DNA of 64,000 nucleotides from Sphingomonas psychrotolerans. GTDB lineage: Bacteria; Pseudomonadota; Alphaproteobacteria; Sphingomonadales; Sphingomonadaceae. The DNA lies in the NCBI RefSeq assembly GCF_002796605.1, contig NZ_CP024923.1, positions 3,727,501-3,791,500 on the forward strand, written 5' to 3'. The translations under genes and the position numbers were made by a program. The notes beneath the pieces were generated by a model, which was given only the letters and a program-made list of their open reading frames with translations, had not been told where the DNA came from and searched no databases. Positions 24,636-35,905 of this stretch are shown in pieces. Within the stretch, counting starts at the first letter, position 1. The number at the start of each line of letters is the position of its first letter.

Positions 24636-24659
24636 AGACGGCGTTGGAGGAATCGTTCG

Positions 24660-27007
<2,348 letters not shown>

Positions 27008-27011
<4 letters not shown>

Positions 27012-27394
27012 ACATCGGCCAGGCATCGGGTGCGAGCGGGGTCTCGCAGCGAATGATCCGTCACTACGAGAAGATCGGACTCATCCCGGAGCCGCCGCGC
27101 CGCGACAGCGGCTATCGCGACTATTCGGATACGGATGTGGCGAGGCTGCGGTTCGTCGCCCATGCCCGCGATCTGGGTTTCCCCATCGAGGAGATCCGCT
27201 CGCTCCTCGGCTTGTGGCAGGACAGGGCGCGCTCGAGCGGGGATGTGAAGGCGCTTGCCACAGCGCGGGCCGAAGAGCTCGGGCGGAAGGCTCGGGCGCT
27301 GGAGGAGATGCGGTCGACGTTGCTCGATCTCGCGGCCCGTTGTCATGGGGACGACCGTCCCGATTGCCCGATCATCGAGACGCTGGCACGCTGA
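27008..27394 (+). CDS. cueR: CueR-like MerR-family copper-responsive regulator
   Basis: A 128-residue MerR activator. The start is GTG at 27008, overlapping the ATPase TGA. The winged helix contains [19 protein letters not shown] and the wing [15 protein letters not shown] dimerisation helix follows. The metal loop near the C-terminus has [12 protein letters not shown], the Cys-x7-Cys spacing of CueR and HmrR Cu(I) sensors. It should activate the ATPase promoter at 24605-24635 when Cu(I) rises. The palindrome there may also serve the divergent minus-strand gene. Confidence 0.93.
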
Positions 27395-27410
27395 TCGTTC
27401 CGAGGTGATA

Positions 27411-27427
27411 TTGCAAACCATTTGCAT
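27411..27427. promoter_or_regulatory. Palindrome TGCAAA-N3-TTTGCA, candidate iron (Fur-family) box
   Basis: TGCAAACCATTTGCA is a perfect 6-3-6 inverted repeat 40 bases before the siderophore-receptor start. Fur and related sites in alphaproteobacteria are often of the TGCAAA...TTTGCA kind. The regulator assignment is inference from that and from the gene downstream. Confidence 0.55.
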
Positions 27428-27465
27428 ATAAGCCAGGGGCCTCCGGATCGATCCTCGGGGGAAGA

Positions 27466-29610
27466 ATGGCGCGCACTGGCAATCGAGTTCGGCCGTCCAG
27501 GGTTGGGCGAACGCAAGCGTTCAAACAGAACAGCGTTATGGTCGCCTCGGCGTCGTTGCTGGCGTGTAGCCCCGTTTCCGCCCAGACGGCACCCGGCGGT
27601 GCCGCGCCATCGAGCGACGAAGAGACTTCCGGCGACATCGTCGTCACCGCGGATCGGCTGGGCAGCTTCAGCGCGGACTTCGTGCAGGCGGGCACCTTCC
27701 GCGATTCCCGGCTTCGCGATACTCCGCTGACCGTCGCGGTAATGACGCGTGAACTGCTCGACGCACAGGAAGCGCGCTCGCTGATTGACGCCGTGCGCAA
27801 CACCCCCGGCGTCACCCAGGCGCAAATCAACACGGTGATCTACAGCAACCTCTCGATCCGGGGCATCCCGGTCAACAATTTCGCTAATGTCCGCTGGAAC
27901 GGCATCCTGCCGGTCGTGAATTTGGTCGAGCAGCCGATCGAGAGCAAGGACCGGATCGAAGTGCTTAAGGGCGCGGCGGGTCTCTATTACGGCTTCGCCA
28001 ACCCCTCCGGCATCGTCAATCTCGTCACCAAGCGGCCGATCGATGGTCCCGTCACGCGCTTCGAGATCATCGGCAACAGTCACGGCACGATCGGCGGCAG
28101 TTTCGACGTCAGTCGCCGCTTCGGGTCGGCTGGCCTACGCGTCAACGCCGGCAGCGCGATCCTCGAGCCCGGCGTACGCGCCGTCGAAGGCGAACGCCAT
28201 TTCGTCACCGCCGCGTTCGACTGGCGGCCCGCCGAAGGTCTCGAGATCTTGCTCGACGCCGAAACTGTCTACAAGACGATCAGCGAGCCGACCGAGTTCG
28301 CCCTGCCCGCCGCGGCGAATGGCGTCATTGCCATCCCGCCGCTGCAATCGCCTTCCAAGAACCTCGGCGCCGAATGGATGCAGGCCAAAGGGTGGGAGCG
28401 CAATCTGCTCGCGCGGGCCAATTATGAAGTCGCACCGGGCTGGCGGCTGGCGGCCGCGATCGGCGACTCCTTCCTCTCGCGCGACCGGGACTATTCCTCC
28501 TTCGGCAGCTACGATCTCGCCACCGGGAACGGCATTGTCGCGGTCGCGATGACGAGCGGAAACGACTATCGTAACACCATCTATCGCGGCGACCTTTCGG
28601 GAGCTTTCCACACCGGCCCACTCGAGCATAATCTGCTGGTCGGCGTTTCGTACACCACGCGCGATTCCCGGGTGCCGACCGCGGTGCGACGCTCCTTCGC
28701 GCAAAATCTCTACGATCCCGTCGCGATTCCGCAGCAGCCCACGCCGCCGGCCATCGTCCCCAATCCCTCGCGTATCGAGGATCTCGGTGTCTATGCCTTC
28801 GACCGGATCACTTACGGCGAATGGTTCCAGGCGACGATCGGCTATCGAAAGACCGATTATAGCGATGTCAGTCGCACCAGCGCCTATGCGCTCAAGCCCG
28901 GCACTTTCTCCTGGGGATTGATGGTGAAGCCCGTTTCGTGGGCCAATCTCTACGGGAACTATATCGAGGGGCTGGAACCCGGCGCGATCGCGCAGCAGAT
29001 CGCCAACAATGCCGGCGAAATCCTGCCCGCAGCGCTCAGCAAGCAAAAGGAGGTCGGGGCCAAATTGGAGCCGATGCGCGGCCTGCTGCTGACCGCCGCA
29101 TATTTCCACATCACCCGGCCATCCTCCTATCTCAATGCGCAGAACTTCTTCGTGCAGGATGGCGGCGCCGTCTATGAAGGCGTCGAGTTCAGCGCCACGG
29201 GCGAGGTAACGCCCAACCTCTCGCTCATGGCGAGCGGCATCGTGCTCGACGCGACCCAGGAATCGGGCGCGGCGGCGGTGGTCGGCAAGCGCATCGAGAA
29301 CACCGCGAAATTCTCCGGTTCGCTGTTCGTCGAATATCGCGTGCCCCAGATCGCAGGCGTGCGCGTATCGGGCGGCTTGTTTCACGTCGGGCGCCGCGCA
29401 GTGAACGCGCTCAACCAGGGCCATGTGCCGGGCTATACGACCTTCGACCTGGGGATGAGCTACACCTTCCGGCTGCGCGGCAACCGCATGATCGCGCGCG
29501 TCTATGGCGAGAACATCGCCGGCACGCGCTATTGGGCGGCGACGGGATCGAGCCTGCTCGCGCAAGGGCTGCCGGCAACCGTCAAATTCTCGCTCTCGAC
29601 TGCGTTCTGA
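27466..29610 (+). CDS. TonB-dependent siderophore receptor
   Basis: A 714-residue outer-membrane receptor of the FhuA/FoxA-like siderophore group. A signal region ends near SPVSAQT. The TonB-box-like DIVVTADR follows, then a plug with RDTPLTVAVMTRELLDAQ, NTPGVTQAQ, SIRGIPVNN and VLKGAAGLYYGFANPSGIVNLVTKRP, all typical of TIGR01783 receptors. The barrel ends in Phe (LSTAF). The ATG at 27466 follows GGGGGAAG. It carries ferric-siderophore across the outer membrane with TonB energy. Its neighbours are an AraC regulator and a siderophore-interacting reductase, and a Fur-like palindrome precedes it. Confidence 0.92.
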   Translation: MARTGNRVRPSRVGRTQAFKQNSVMVASASLLACSPVSAQTAPGGAAPSSDEETSGDIVVTADRLGSFSADFVQAGTFRDSRLRDTPLTVAVMTRELLDAQEARSLIDAVRNTPGVTQAQINTVIYSNLSIRGIPVNNFANVRWNGILPVVNLVEQPIESKDRIEVLKGAAGLYYGFANPSGIVNLVTKRPIDGPVTRFEIIGNSHGTIGGSFDVSRRFGSAGLRVNAGSAILEPGVRAVEGERHFVTAAFDWRPAEGLEILLDAETVYKTISEPTEFALPAAANGVIAIPPLQSPSKNLGAEWMQAKGWERNLLARANYEVAPGWRLAAAIGDSFLSRDRDYSSFGSYDLATGNGIVAVAMTSGNDYRNTIYRGDLSGAFHTGPLEHNLLVGVSYTTRDSRVPTAVRRSFAQNLYDPVAIPQQPTPPAIVPNPSRIEDLGVYAFDRITYGEWFQATIGYRKTDYSDVSRTSAYALKPGTFSWGLMVKPVSWANLYGNYIEGLEPGAIAQQIANNAGEILPAALSKQKEVGAKLEPMRGLLLTAAYFHITRPSSYLNAQNFFVQDGGAVYEGVEFSATGEVTPNLSLMASGIVLDATQESGAAAVVGKRIENTAKFSGSLFVEYRVPQIAGVRVSGGLFHVGRRAVNALNQGHVPGYTTFDLGMSYTFRLRGNRMIARVYGENIAGTRYWAATGSSLLAQGLPATVKFSLSTAF

Positions 29611-29720
29611 CGGCATCGTGCGAAGCCTGGAGGCTGATCCTTCCCGGCAGGCAAGATCCTGACGCGCGGTTTGGAACGTCCCCGCCCGGCTTCGTATCCG
29701 ATGTTAGCCGCGTGGCGGTC

Positions 29721-30533
29721 TCAGTGCCGCCCGGCGTGACGTTCGGCCATGTAGCGGCCGGGTGAGGTTCCCAGCGCCTTGCGGAACATGGTCACGAAGC
29801 TTGGTACGCTCTCATAGCCGAGGTCGCCCGCGACCTGCTTGATGGAACCGCCGGCGGCGAGCCACTTGACCGCGAGCATGATGCCCAATTGCTGCCGCCA
29901 GCGACCGAAACTCATCCCTGTCTCACGGCGTATCAGTCTGGCCAAAGTCCGCTCGCTGAGTCCGGCACGCCCGGCCCAGGCGTCGATGGTTCCTCGATCG
30001 GCGGGTGCAGCCATCATTTCCTCGACGATCCGTCGCAGCCGCGGGTCGCTTGGCATGGGCAGGTGCAGGTCCTCAATCTCGGCCGACCCGAGCTCATCGA
30101 GCAGCACCGAGATCAGTCGCGTATTCACGCCATTCTCCGCGTAGAGCAGCGGCAGATTCGCCGCCCGCGCCAGCAGCTCGCGGAGGAGTGGTGTTACGGA
30201 GATGGCGCAGCAGCTCGTGGGCAGCCCCGCGCTCCACGCCGTGTCGATGAACGCGCCATAACCATCCAGCGTACCACTCACCTTGATCGCGTGCAGCGCG
30301 CCGCCGGGGATCCACACCGCGCTACGCGGCGGAACGATCCACAGTCCGCCGTCGACCTCGCAGCTCAGGGCGCCACGCTGCACCAGCACGATCTGGCCCT
30401 TGGCGTGCCGGTGGAGGTCGAGTTCGAGGCCGCCGAAATCTTCGGCCATGAAGCCATAGGTCACTACCGGACGGGGAACGTCGTCGGGCTCGACCCAATC
30501 GGATTCATCGCTGAGCTCGGTCAGAATAGGCAT
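29721..30533 (-). CDS. AraC-family transcriptional regulator of siderophore cluster
   Basis: A protein of about 270 residues starting at MPILTELSDESDW, where GAGTGGGG precedes the ATG; upstream in-frame ATGs (30602, 30716) are alternatives. The N-terminal cupin-like domain has LELDLHRHAKGQIVLVQRGAL and WIVPPRSAVWIPGG. The C-terminal double helix-turn-helix has AGLSERTLARLIRRETGMSFGRW and LGYESVPSFVTMFRKALGTSPGRY. It lies between the receptor and the divergent reductase unit. By analogy with RhrA or PchR, it probably activates receptor expression in response to the siderophore. Confidence 0.88.
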   Translation of the reverse strand: MPILTELSDESDWVEPDDVPRPVVTYGFMAEDFGGLELDLHRHAKGQIVLVQRGALSCEVDGGLWIVPPRSAVWIPGGALHAIKVSGTLDGYGAFIDTAWSAGLPTSCCAISVTPLLRELLARAANLPLLYAENGVNTRLISVLLDELGSAEIEDLHLPMPSDPRLRRIVEEMMAAPADRGTIDAWAGRAGLSERTLARLIRRETGMSFGRWRQQLGIMLAVKWLAAGGSIKQVAGDLGYESVPSFVTMFRKALGTSPGRYMAERHAGRH

Positions 30534-30655
30534 GATGCCCCACTCGCTCGATTGGCGGAAATGGATAACATTATGTCCGCCCTTCGCAATGACGCCATTC
30601 CTCATTGCCTCTATCGAGTCGGACCAGATCGGTCGAGCCGGGAAGGGCGAAGCAA

Positions 30656-30961
30656 GTGAACACATTGGAAACGGGAAATGTCGCGTCGCTGCTGGACAAG
30701 CTGCACCAGGACGCACACGTGGCCGACCACGCGCATGTCGAGAAGGTGATGGCCGAGATAGAGGCGTCGGGCGAGGGCGCCGGGCAATGGGCTACCAAGC
30801 TGCTCGAGCCGCATCTGCGCACTGGAGCAATGGCGCTCGGCGGGAACGCCTTCGATCCACAATACCAGGCCTATGTCCGCGATCCCGCCAATGGCTATCT
30901 GTCGCAGGCGCTCGCGATCGACGAGGGGCGCGGCAACGAATTCACCGTGAGGACCCGGTGA
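30656..30961 (+). CDS. Small hypothetical protein of siderophore cluster
   Basis: A 101-residue cytoplasmic protein read from GTG at 30656 behind GGGAAGGG. It has no signal peptide, no cysteine and no recognised family. Visible segments are VASLLDKLHQDAHVADHAHVEKV, which is His-rich and helical, and NAFDPQYQAYVRDPANGYLSQAL. Its stop overlaps the likely start of the siderophore-interacting reductase by one base (TGATG), so the two are co-translated and probably co-functional. A role in haem or iron-siderophore handling is only suggested by context. Confidence 0.65.
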   Translation: MNTLETGNVASLLDKLHQDAHVADHAHVEKVMAEIEASGEGAGQWATKLLEPHLRTGAMALGGNAFDPQYQAYVRDPANGYLSQALAIDEGRGNEFTVRTR

Positions 30962-31706
30962 TGCTGCCGATGGAATCCCCGAACGTGTCGCGCCCAAGGT
31001 CCCTGGCCGGCTGAGCCAGGCGGTAATCCGCCTGCTGATGAAGCGGGCGGCGGTGACCGCCAACGAGCAACTGGCCGAGCGGTTTCGCCTGATCACGCTC
31101 GAAGGTCCGGCGCTCGAGGGCGTCGCCTGGGTGCCGGGGCAGAAGATCCAGATCGCGATGGGGTCGGCGTTTACGTCGCGCACCTACACGCCGATCGAAT
31201 GGAACTCCGCAACGGGGCGCGCCTGTATCCTGGGATATGTCCACGGCGAAGGACCGGGCAGCACCTGGCTGCGCGACGTGGCACCGCACGATATGTGCGA
31301 CATCTTCGGTCCTCGACCGTCTCTCGATATGCGACGCATGGCCGGGCCGCTGGCGATATTCGGGGACGAGACGTCGATCGGGCTCGCTTATGCGCTGGCG
31401 CAGGGAGGGCGGAACGGCCCGGTTGCCGGCTGCTTCGAGGTCGCGGACGTCAGAAGCTGCCGCGAGGTCATGGCGCAGCTAAAGCTCGGCGAGTTTGCGC
31501 TGATCGCCCGGGATGCACACGATGCGCACCTTCCTGAGATCGAGGAACAGTTGGCGAGGCTGGCGGCAACCGGCGCGTCGTTCGTGCTGACCGGCAAGGC
31601 CGGCACCATCCAGCGGCTTCGTCAGGGGCTGAAGCGGCTGGCCGTTCCGGCGAGCCGGATCGCCGCCAAGGCATATTGGGCGCCAGGCAAGAGCGGACTC
31701 GATTAG
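30961..31706 (+). CDS. Siderophore-interacting protein (ferric-siderophore reductase), 5' frameshift
   Basis: An FAD-binding siderophore-interacting reductase. The open part from 31038 shows FRLITLEGP, SRTYTPIEWN (flavin-binding Arg-x-Tyr-Thr), VHGEGPGSTWLRD and FGDETSIGLAYAL, ending YWAPGKSGLD. No start lies in frame upstream, but the frame stays open to 30951. Adding one C to the C4 run at 30977-30980 joins it to ATG 30961 or 30970 and gives 249 codons opening MLPMESPERVAPKVPGRL, a normal start for this family. It reduces imported ferric-siderophore in the cytoplasm. The missing base is probably a sequencing error. Confidence 0.78.
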
Positions 31707-32132
31707 TCGGGCCGCGGCGAAGGCAGTTTCTGGCAACAAATTCATTCACATGTCACGAGCCGGAGGGGGTAATTTCCTTCCGCCATAATAGCGCACGCGG
31801 GCTACGGTCCGCACAAAGGATTCTGGATGAGCGCGCAGGGGCGCCGGGGGCGACCAGCCGTCGGTAGAGAGCGAACTCATCGCCTGGGAGCAGCTCGCGA
31901 TCTTGCAGCGGGTCCTCGACGGGTCTGCCGGTACGAACGCGAATCATCTTTCGCCGCTTTCGGATCGACGGAGTGCCCAGCGGGTGCAGGAGCAACAGGA
32001 AAACCGGATCGCTTGTCTATTCGGCTGCCCCGCTGTCGCGGATCGCTGCCGATGAGCCGTGCCATGGACGTGCACATCACAGCGACCCCGGATTCTTGCC
32101 CTCGGGAACAACGAAAAGAGGTCGATGCGCGC
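31707..32132. other. Gene-poor 426-bp stretch with one possible frameshifted small ORF
   Basis: No confident gene is seen. In one frame, 31847-32053 reads PSVESELIAWEQLAILQRVLDG and ends ACLFGCPAVADRCR, which looks protein-like. It lacks a normal start unless the G5 run near 31846-31850 is altered, in which case ATG 31826 joins it to give about 75 residues. Low confidence. No repeat or RNA gene was found. Confidence 0.3.
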
Positions 32133-32666
32133 CTAGCCGGCGCGGCACTTGGCTAGCGCATCGCGCGACGGGGCGTCCCACCAGGTATTGGTGACGATCA
32201 CCATGCCCGTCCACTTGCCCTGTGGGCGGTCGGCGATGGCGACCGCGAACCAGACATCGCCGTTCCGGAAGGAAGCGCCCCTGGTCAAGGTGGGCGCGAC
32301 GGTATCGGCAGGCGTCCAGCCTTCCTGCAACTGCTGCCGATAGCTCGCCAGGACCCCGGCCGCGCTGCCGGCCGGGACACGCAGGAAGCGCGCCTCCGCG
32401 CATTCGGCGCCCTGCTGCCGCGCGCGACGCAGCATCAGATCGGCGCTCTGCACCAGATCGGCGCGATAGGGATCGGCAAAGGGTATCCGCGCGTCGGCTA
32501 CCGCGCCCGGCGGGTCGAACGGGGACGCGACCGGTGCGGCCTGGGAGCAAGCCGCGCCGATCAGTGCCAGGCCCAGCGCCGCGGCGAGGCTACGGCTTGG
32601 CGTTGGCCGAGACGAAATTGAGCGTCGACAGGAAAGCCGAGCGCGAATCGGAGAGCGACGAGTCAT
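32133..32666 (-). CDS. Small envelope protein (possible lipoprotein), overlaps upstream gene
   Basis: A protein of about 177 residues. An Arg-rich leader precedes a hydrophobic segment, LAAALGLALIGAACSQAAP, which resembles a lipoprotein signal with Cys after GAA (a weak lipobox). The mature part, ADLVQSADLMLRRARQQGAE then VWFAVAIADRPQGKWTGMVIVTNTWWD, shows no known domain. The start is uncertain: the frame overlaps the end of the 523-aa gene by about 77 bases whichever ATG is used. The coupled arrangement behind a larger unknown protein resembles an effector followed by an envelope immunity protein, but this is a guess from layout. Confidence 0.55.
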   Translation of the reverse strand: MTRRSPIRARLSCRRSISSRPTPSRSLAAALGLALIGAACSQAAPVASPFDPPGAVADARIPFADPYRADLVQSADLMLRRARQQGAECAEARFLRVPAGSAAGVLASYRQQLQEGWTPADTVAPTLTRGASFRNGDVWFAVAIADRPQGKWTGMVIVTNTWWDAPSRDALAKCRAG

Positions 32667-34161
32667 TGCCCGCTGCGTCGGTCGGAAGTGCCGCATCGGT
32701 CAAGGCCTGGGTGGGATCGCTCGCGCCAGCCCCGTTCATCGAGTTGGTCGCCGTGCGTACCCAATCTTTGGCCACGGCCATGGCGGTGGCGGCGATGCCG
32801 GACTTGTCGAGCAGCGTCAGGCCCGATGCGAGCGTATTACCGATCAGCTGGTTCTGCTCGGCATTGTCGGTCTTGATCGACCTCGCCGCAGCCGATGCCG
32901 CGCCGATGAAATAGCCGAGCCCGGTAGCGGTGCGATACTGGCCGTCCACCGCATGGTCGAACGCCGTGTCGCGGTTCGGCTGGCCGTCGCTGCCCGCGGC
33001 GACCTGCGCCATCTGCGCGCCGAGCCTGCCCTGCGGGCCTTGGCCGCTGTCGAGCATCACCCGCGCATAGCTGGCGAGCGCGTTGCCGTTGGCGGTGGCA
33101 ACGTCGCCCGAGCCGGCCGGCGGCTGGCGGAATTTCGAGAGGTCATTGACGATGCCGCTCGGATCGCTGTCGATGATGTTGCCGAGCGCCGCCGCCATCT
33201 CGGTCATCGCGCGTTGGGGCTCGCTGGTGTTCTGGCCGGTGAGCACCGCGGCGTTCCCGGGGCGTTCGCCGCGCATCACTTCGGCGCCGACCGCGAAGGC
33301 CTGCGCCTTCTGGTGCGCATCGGGCATCGTCGCGAGCGCGGTGGTGATCTCGCCAAACAGGCGGGTATCGTACCCCGGCGTCCAATTGCCCCCCCGCTGG
33401 CCGGTAAAGTGCGTGGAGGTCTCGCCGATCGCGGCCTGGAACACTGCGCTCTGCTGGTTGCTGTCGAGCGCGTTGAACGCTTCCTGGGCCTGGGCGCCGC
33501 GCAGCGAGCTCAGCACCTCGCCGACCGCGACTGCCTGGGGATTGCCGTAATAGCTGGTGCGGCTGAGCAGGCCTGCGTCGAACTGCGAATCCTTGCCGGC
33601 GGCGACGGTGTCGGGGCCGAGCGCGCGGACGAAATCGATCTTGGTCTGCGCGGTGGAATGCGCCGCGATCGCGTTGCCAAGGTCCTGGACATAGCCGGCG
33701 CCTTCGCGGCCATCATCGCCGCCGATCGTGTCGAAGGCGCGGCTGAGCGAGGCAAGGTTATTGCCGTCGAGCTTGCCGGCCATGTCGGTGAAGAACTGGT
33801 TGCGCTCGTCGGCTGAGAGCGAGCCGGTGAACAGGCTGCCGGAGGTAACCGTCCCGGCCAGGTCGTCGAGGCGGCCCGAAGCCTGGAGATCGGCGACGAC
33901 GGCATTGGCATCGCTCGGTGAAAGGCCGGCGAGCGTGCTGGCGATCGCCTGGTCGTCGCCATGCGTCTGGACGCCGAAGGTCCCGGTGCCATCGAGGCGG
34001 CGATCGATCTCGGTGCGTGCAGCCTGCGCCTGGGGCGTAAGACCGCCTGGCTGAGCGGGGACTTGCGCGGGGGCCTGGGCGAGCTGGACCGTCGTCGGGG
34101 CCTGGACCGGCGGCGGCGGCGGCGCGGTTCGTGTACCGGCACTGTCGACGGCTAGGGCCAT
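32590..34161 (-). CDS. Large unknown protein with Pro/Gln/Ala-rich N-terminus
   Basis: A 523-residue protein with no signal peptide or membrane helix. The start MALAVDSAG has GAGAGAG a suitable distance upstream; an ATG six bases earlier is too close. The N-terminus is a Pro-rich linker (PPPPPVQAPTT). A long Ala/Gly/Asp/Gln-rich helical body follows, with no Cys and motifs such as GTFGVQTHGDDQAIASTLAGLSP, GSLSADERNQFF and SYYGNPQAVAVGEVL. I do not recognise a catalytic domain. Similar architectures occur in secreted toxins, phage-tail-like and exported structural proteins of Gram-negative bacteria. It is followed by an overlapping small envelope protein. Confidence 0.7.
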   Translation of the reverse strand: MALAVDSAGTRTAPPPPPVQAPTTVQLAQAPAQVPAQPGGLTPQAQAARTEIDRRLDGTGTFGVQTHGDDQAIASTLAGLSPSDANAVVADLQASGRLDDLAGTVTSGSLFTGSLSADERNQFFTDMAGKLDGNNLASLSRAFDTIGGDDGREGAGYVQDLGNAIAAHSTAQTKIDFVRALGPDTVAAGKDSQFDAGLLSRTSYYGNPQAVAVGEVLSSLRGAQAQEAFNALDSNQQSAVFQAAIGETSTHFTGQRGGNWTPGYDTRLFGEITTALATMPDAHQKAQAFAVGAEVMRGERPGNAAVLTGQNTSEPQRAMTEMAAALGNIIDSDPSGIVNDLSKFRQPPAGSGDVATANGNALASYARVMLDSGQGPQGRLGAQMAQVAAGSDGQPNRDTAFDHAVDGQYRTATGLGYFIGAASAAARSIKTDNAEQNQLIGNTLASGLTLLDKSGIAATAMAVAKDWVRTATNSMNGAGASDPTQALTDAALPTDAAGNDSSLSDSRSAFLSTLNFVSANAKP

Positions 34162-34424
34162 GTCCATCTCTCTCGCTGCTATTGGGCTCGCGAGTGGAAT
34201 AGAAGCCGCGGCCGCGGCTGTCGGTAATCGGATAGACTATAGGTCCGCGGGCCAGCCGATGTCGCGGCGGCAAAAGGCAGTGGACGAACGTTTCGATCAA
34301 GCGCCGCCAACGCTTATTCCTGTCGCCTTTGGCAGCTATGGACTGCGTCTCGTTTTGGCGGGCTCTGCCTCGAACACGACGGGTTTCACCAACAAGGCGC
34401 ATATCGAGCGTAGCGGAACCCCGC

Positions 34425-35831
34425 TCAGTCGAGCGCGAGCGCGTCCCGGATGATGTAGTGAAGGTCGGTCTGATCGAGCAGGCCGGAGACATTGACTGCG
34501 CGCGGACCAAAAGCGGCGATGCGCAACTGGGTGCCGGTATGCCCCTGCGACCCTTCCTCGGCGGTGCCGTAATTGACTGTCATCACCCCGCCTTCGCGCG
34601 TGTTGAGCGCCGCCGTGAGCCCCGGTGCACGCGTGCCGTTGCCGACGATCTGGCTGGTATGCGCATGATCGGCGGTGACGATGACCAGCGTGTGCCCGTC
34701 CGCCCTGGCGAATTCGAGCGCGACCTGGACGGCCTCGTCGAGGTCGACAGTCTCGCCGATCTGCCCGCACGGATTGGCGGCGTGATCCTCCTTGTCGATC
34801 GATGCGCCCTCGACCTGGAGGAAGAACCCCTTGGGCTTGTCCTTGAGCAGTGCGATTGCCTTGCGCGTCATCGCGGCGAGCGTCGGCGTGGCGGCGGTGC
34901 GCTCACTATTGGGCTGGCAGGTGATGGCGGGCTTGTCGATATTGCCGTGGTAGCTCGCACGCGGGCCGGTCCAGCGTACGGGCATATTCCCTTCCGCGAA
35001 CAGACCGATCAGCGGCTGGCGATCGTCGGCGCGCGTCACGGCGTCGAGGTCGGCGGCGTTGCGGACGATGCGATAGCCGCGCGCCTGCGCCTGGTCGAAA
35101 AGCGTGCGGCCCTTCCACTTTCCCGCCATGGCGGATTCGGCGAAGCTTGCGGCGCCGCCGCCGAGGACGAGATCGGCGCGCGTGTCGAGCAACTGCTCGG
35201 TGATCGAGCCGGCGCCGCCATTCTCGAGCGCGTTCTCCGGGCAGGTCTTGCTGGTCACCGCCGGCGCGAAGCATTTGCGCTGAACGACATGGGCGATCTG
35301 CGCGCCGGGGGTCGCGTCCTGGATCTCCGAGGTCGACACGTCGCCAGTGGCGAGCCCCGCCGCCTTGGCGCGTTCGAGCAGCGTCTGGTGCGGCTTGCCT
35401 TGGATATCGACGCCGATCGCGCCGTTATAGCTCTTGACCCCTGACGCCCAGGCAGTCGCGGATGCCGCGGAATCGGTCACGTAATTGGGTTTGCCGGTCT
35501 CGCGGTCGAGCGAATAGTGGGTGTACTGGCCGGTGAAGGGGAGGGCGTCTATGCCCTTGAAATAGCCCCCGGCACCCTCGGCATAGTTGCGCGCGAGTGT
35601 GATTTCCGAATCTCCCATGCCGTCGCCGATCAACAGGATGACGTTGCGAACTTCGCCCTTGGCGCTCAGCTTGCGATAGGTCTGGCGCATATCGCCCGGA
35701 AGCCGCCGCGCGCCGCCGGGCTGACGCACATCGCCGCGCGCCGCGCGCGACAGATCGGGTGCGGCATCCTGCGCCAGGGCAGGCCGGCTGGCGACAGCGA
35801 GCAGAGCGATGATTGCAATGCGGGAGATCAT
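34425..35831 (-). CDS. phoA: Alkaline phosphatase PhoA
   Basis: A 468-residue periplasmic phosphomonoesterase. The signal peptide [21 protein letters not shown] is followed by [23 protein letters not shown] (metal-site Asp). The nucleophile Ser is in the classical [13 protein letters not shown], then [25 protein letters not shown] supplies zinc and magnesium ligands, [10 protein letters not shown] the Asp-His pair and GSQGHTGTQ the last His. It releases phosphate from organic esters. It lies 75 bases after a TonB receptor on the same strand, so the pair may serve organophosphate scavenging. No clear Pho box was seen. Confidence 0.95.
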   Translation of the reverse strand: MISRIAIIALLAVASRPALAQDAAPDLSRAARGDVRQPGGARRLPGDMRQTYRKLSAKGEVRNVILLIGDGMGDSEITLARNYAEGAGGYFKGIDALPFTGQYTHYSLDRETGKPNYVTDSAASATAWASGVKSYNGAIGVDIQGKPHQTLLERAKAAGLATGDVSTSEIQDATPGAQIAHVVQRKCFAPAVTSKTCPENALENGGAGSITEQLLDTRADLVLGGGAASFAESAMAGKWKGRTLFDQAQARGYRIVRNAADLDAVTRADDRQPLIGLFAEGNMPVRWTGPRASYHGNIDKPAITCQPNSERTAATPTLAAMTRKAIALLKDKPKGFFLQVEGASIDKEDHAANPCGQIGETVDLDEAVQVALEFARADGHTLVIVTADHAHTSQIVGNGTRAPGLTAALNTREGGVMTVNYGTAEEGSQGHTGTQLRIAAFGPRAVNVSGLLDQTDLHYIIRDALALD

Positions 35832-35905
35832 GGGGCGATGCTTTCCTAAGTGGAGCTAATCGTGCGGGCCCTCGTCGCCATACTGCGGCGAGAGCCCGCA
35901 ACGGT

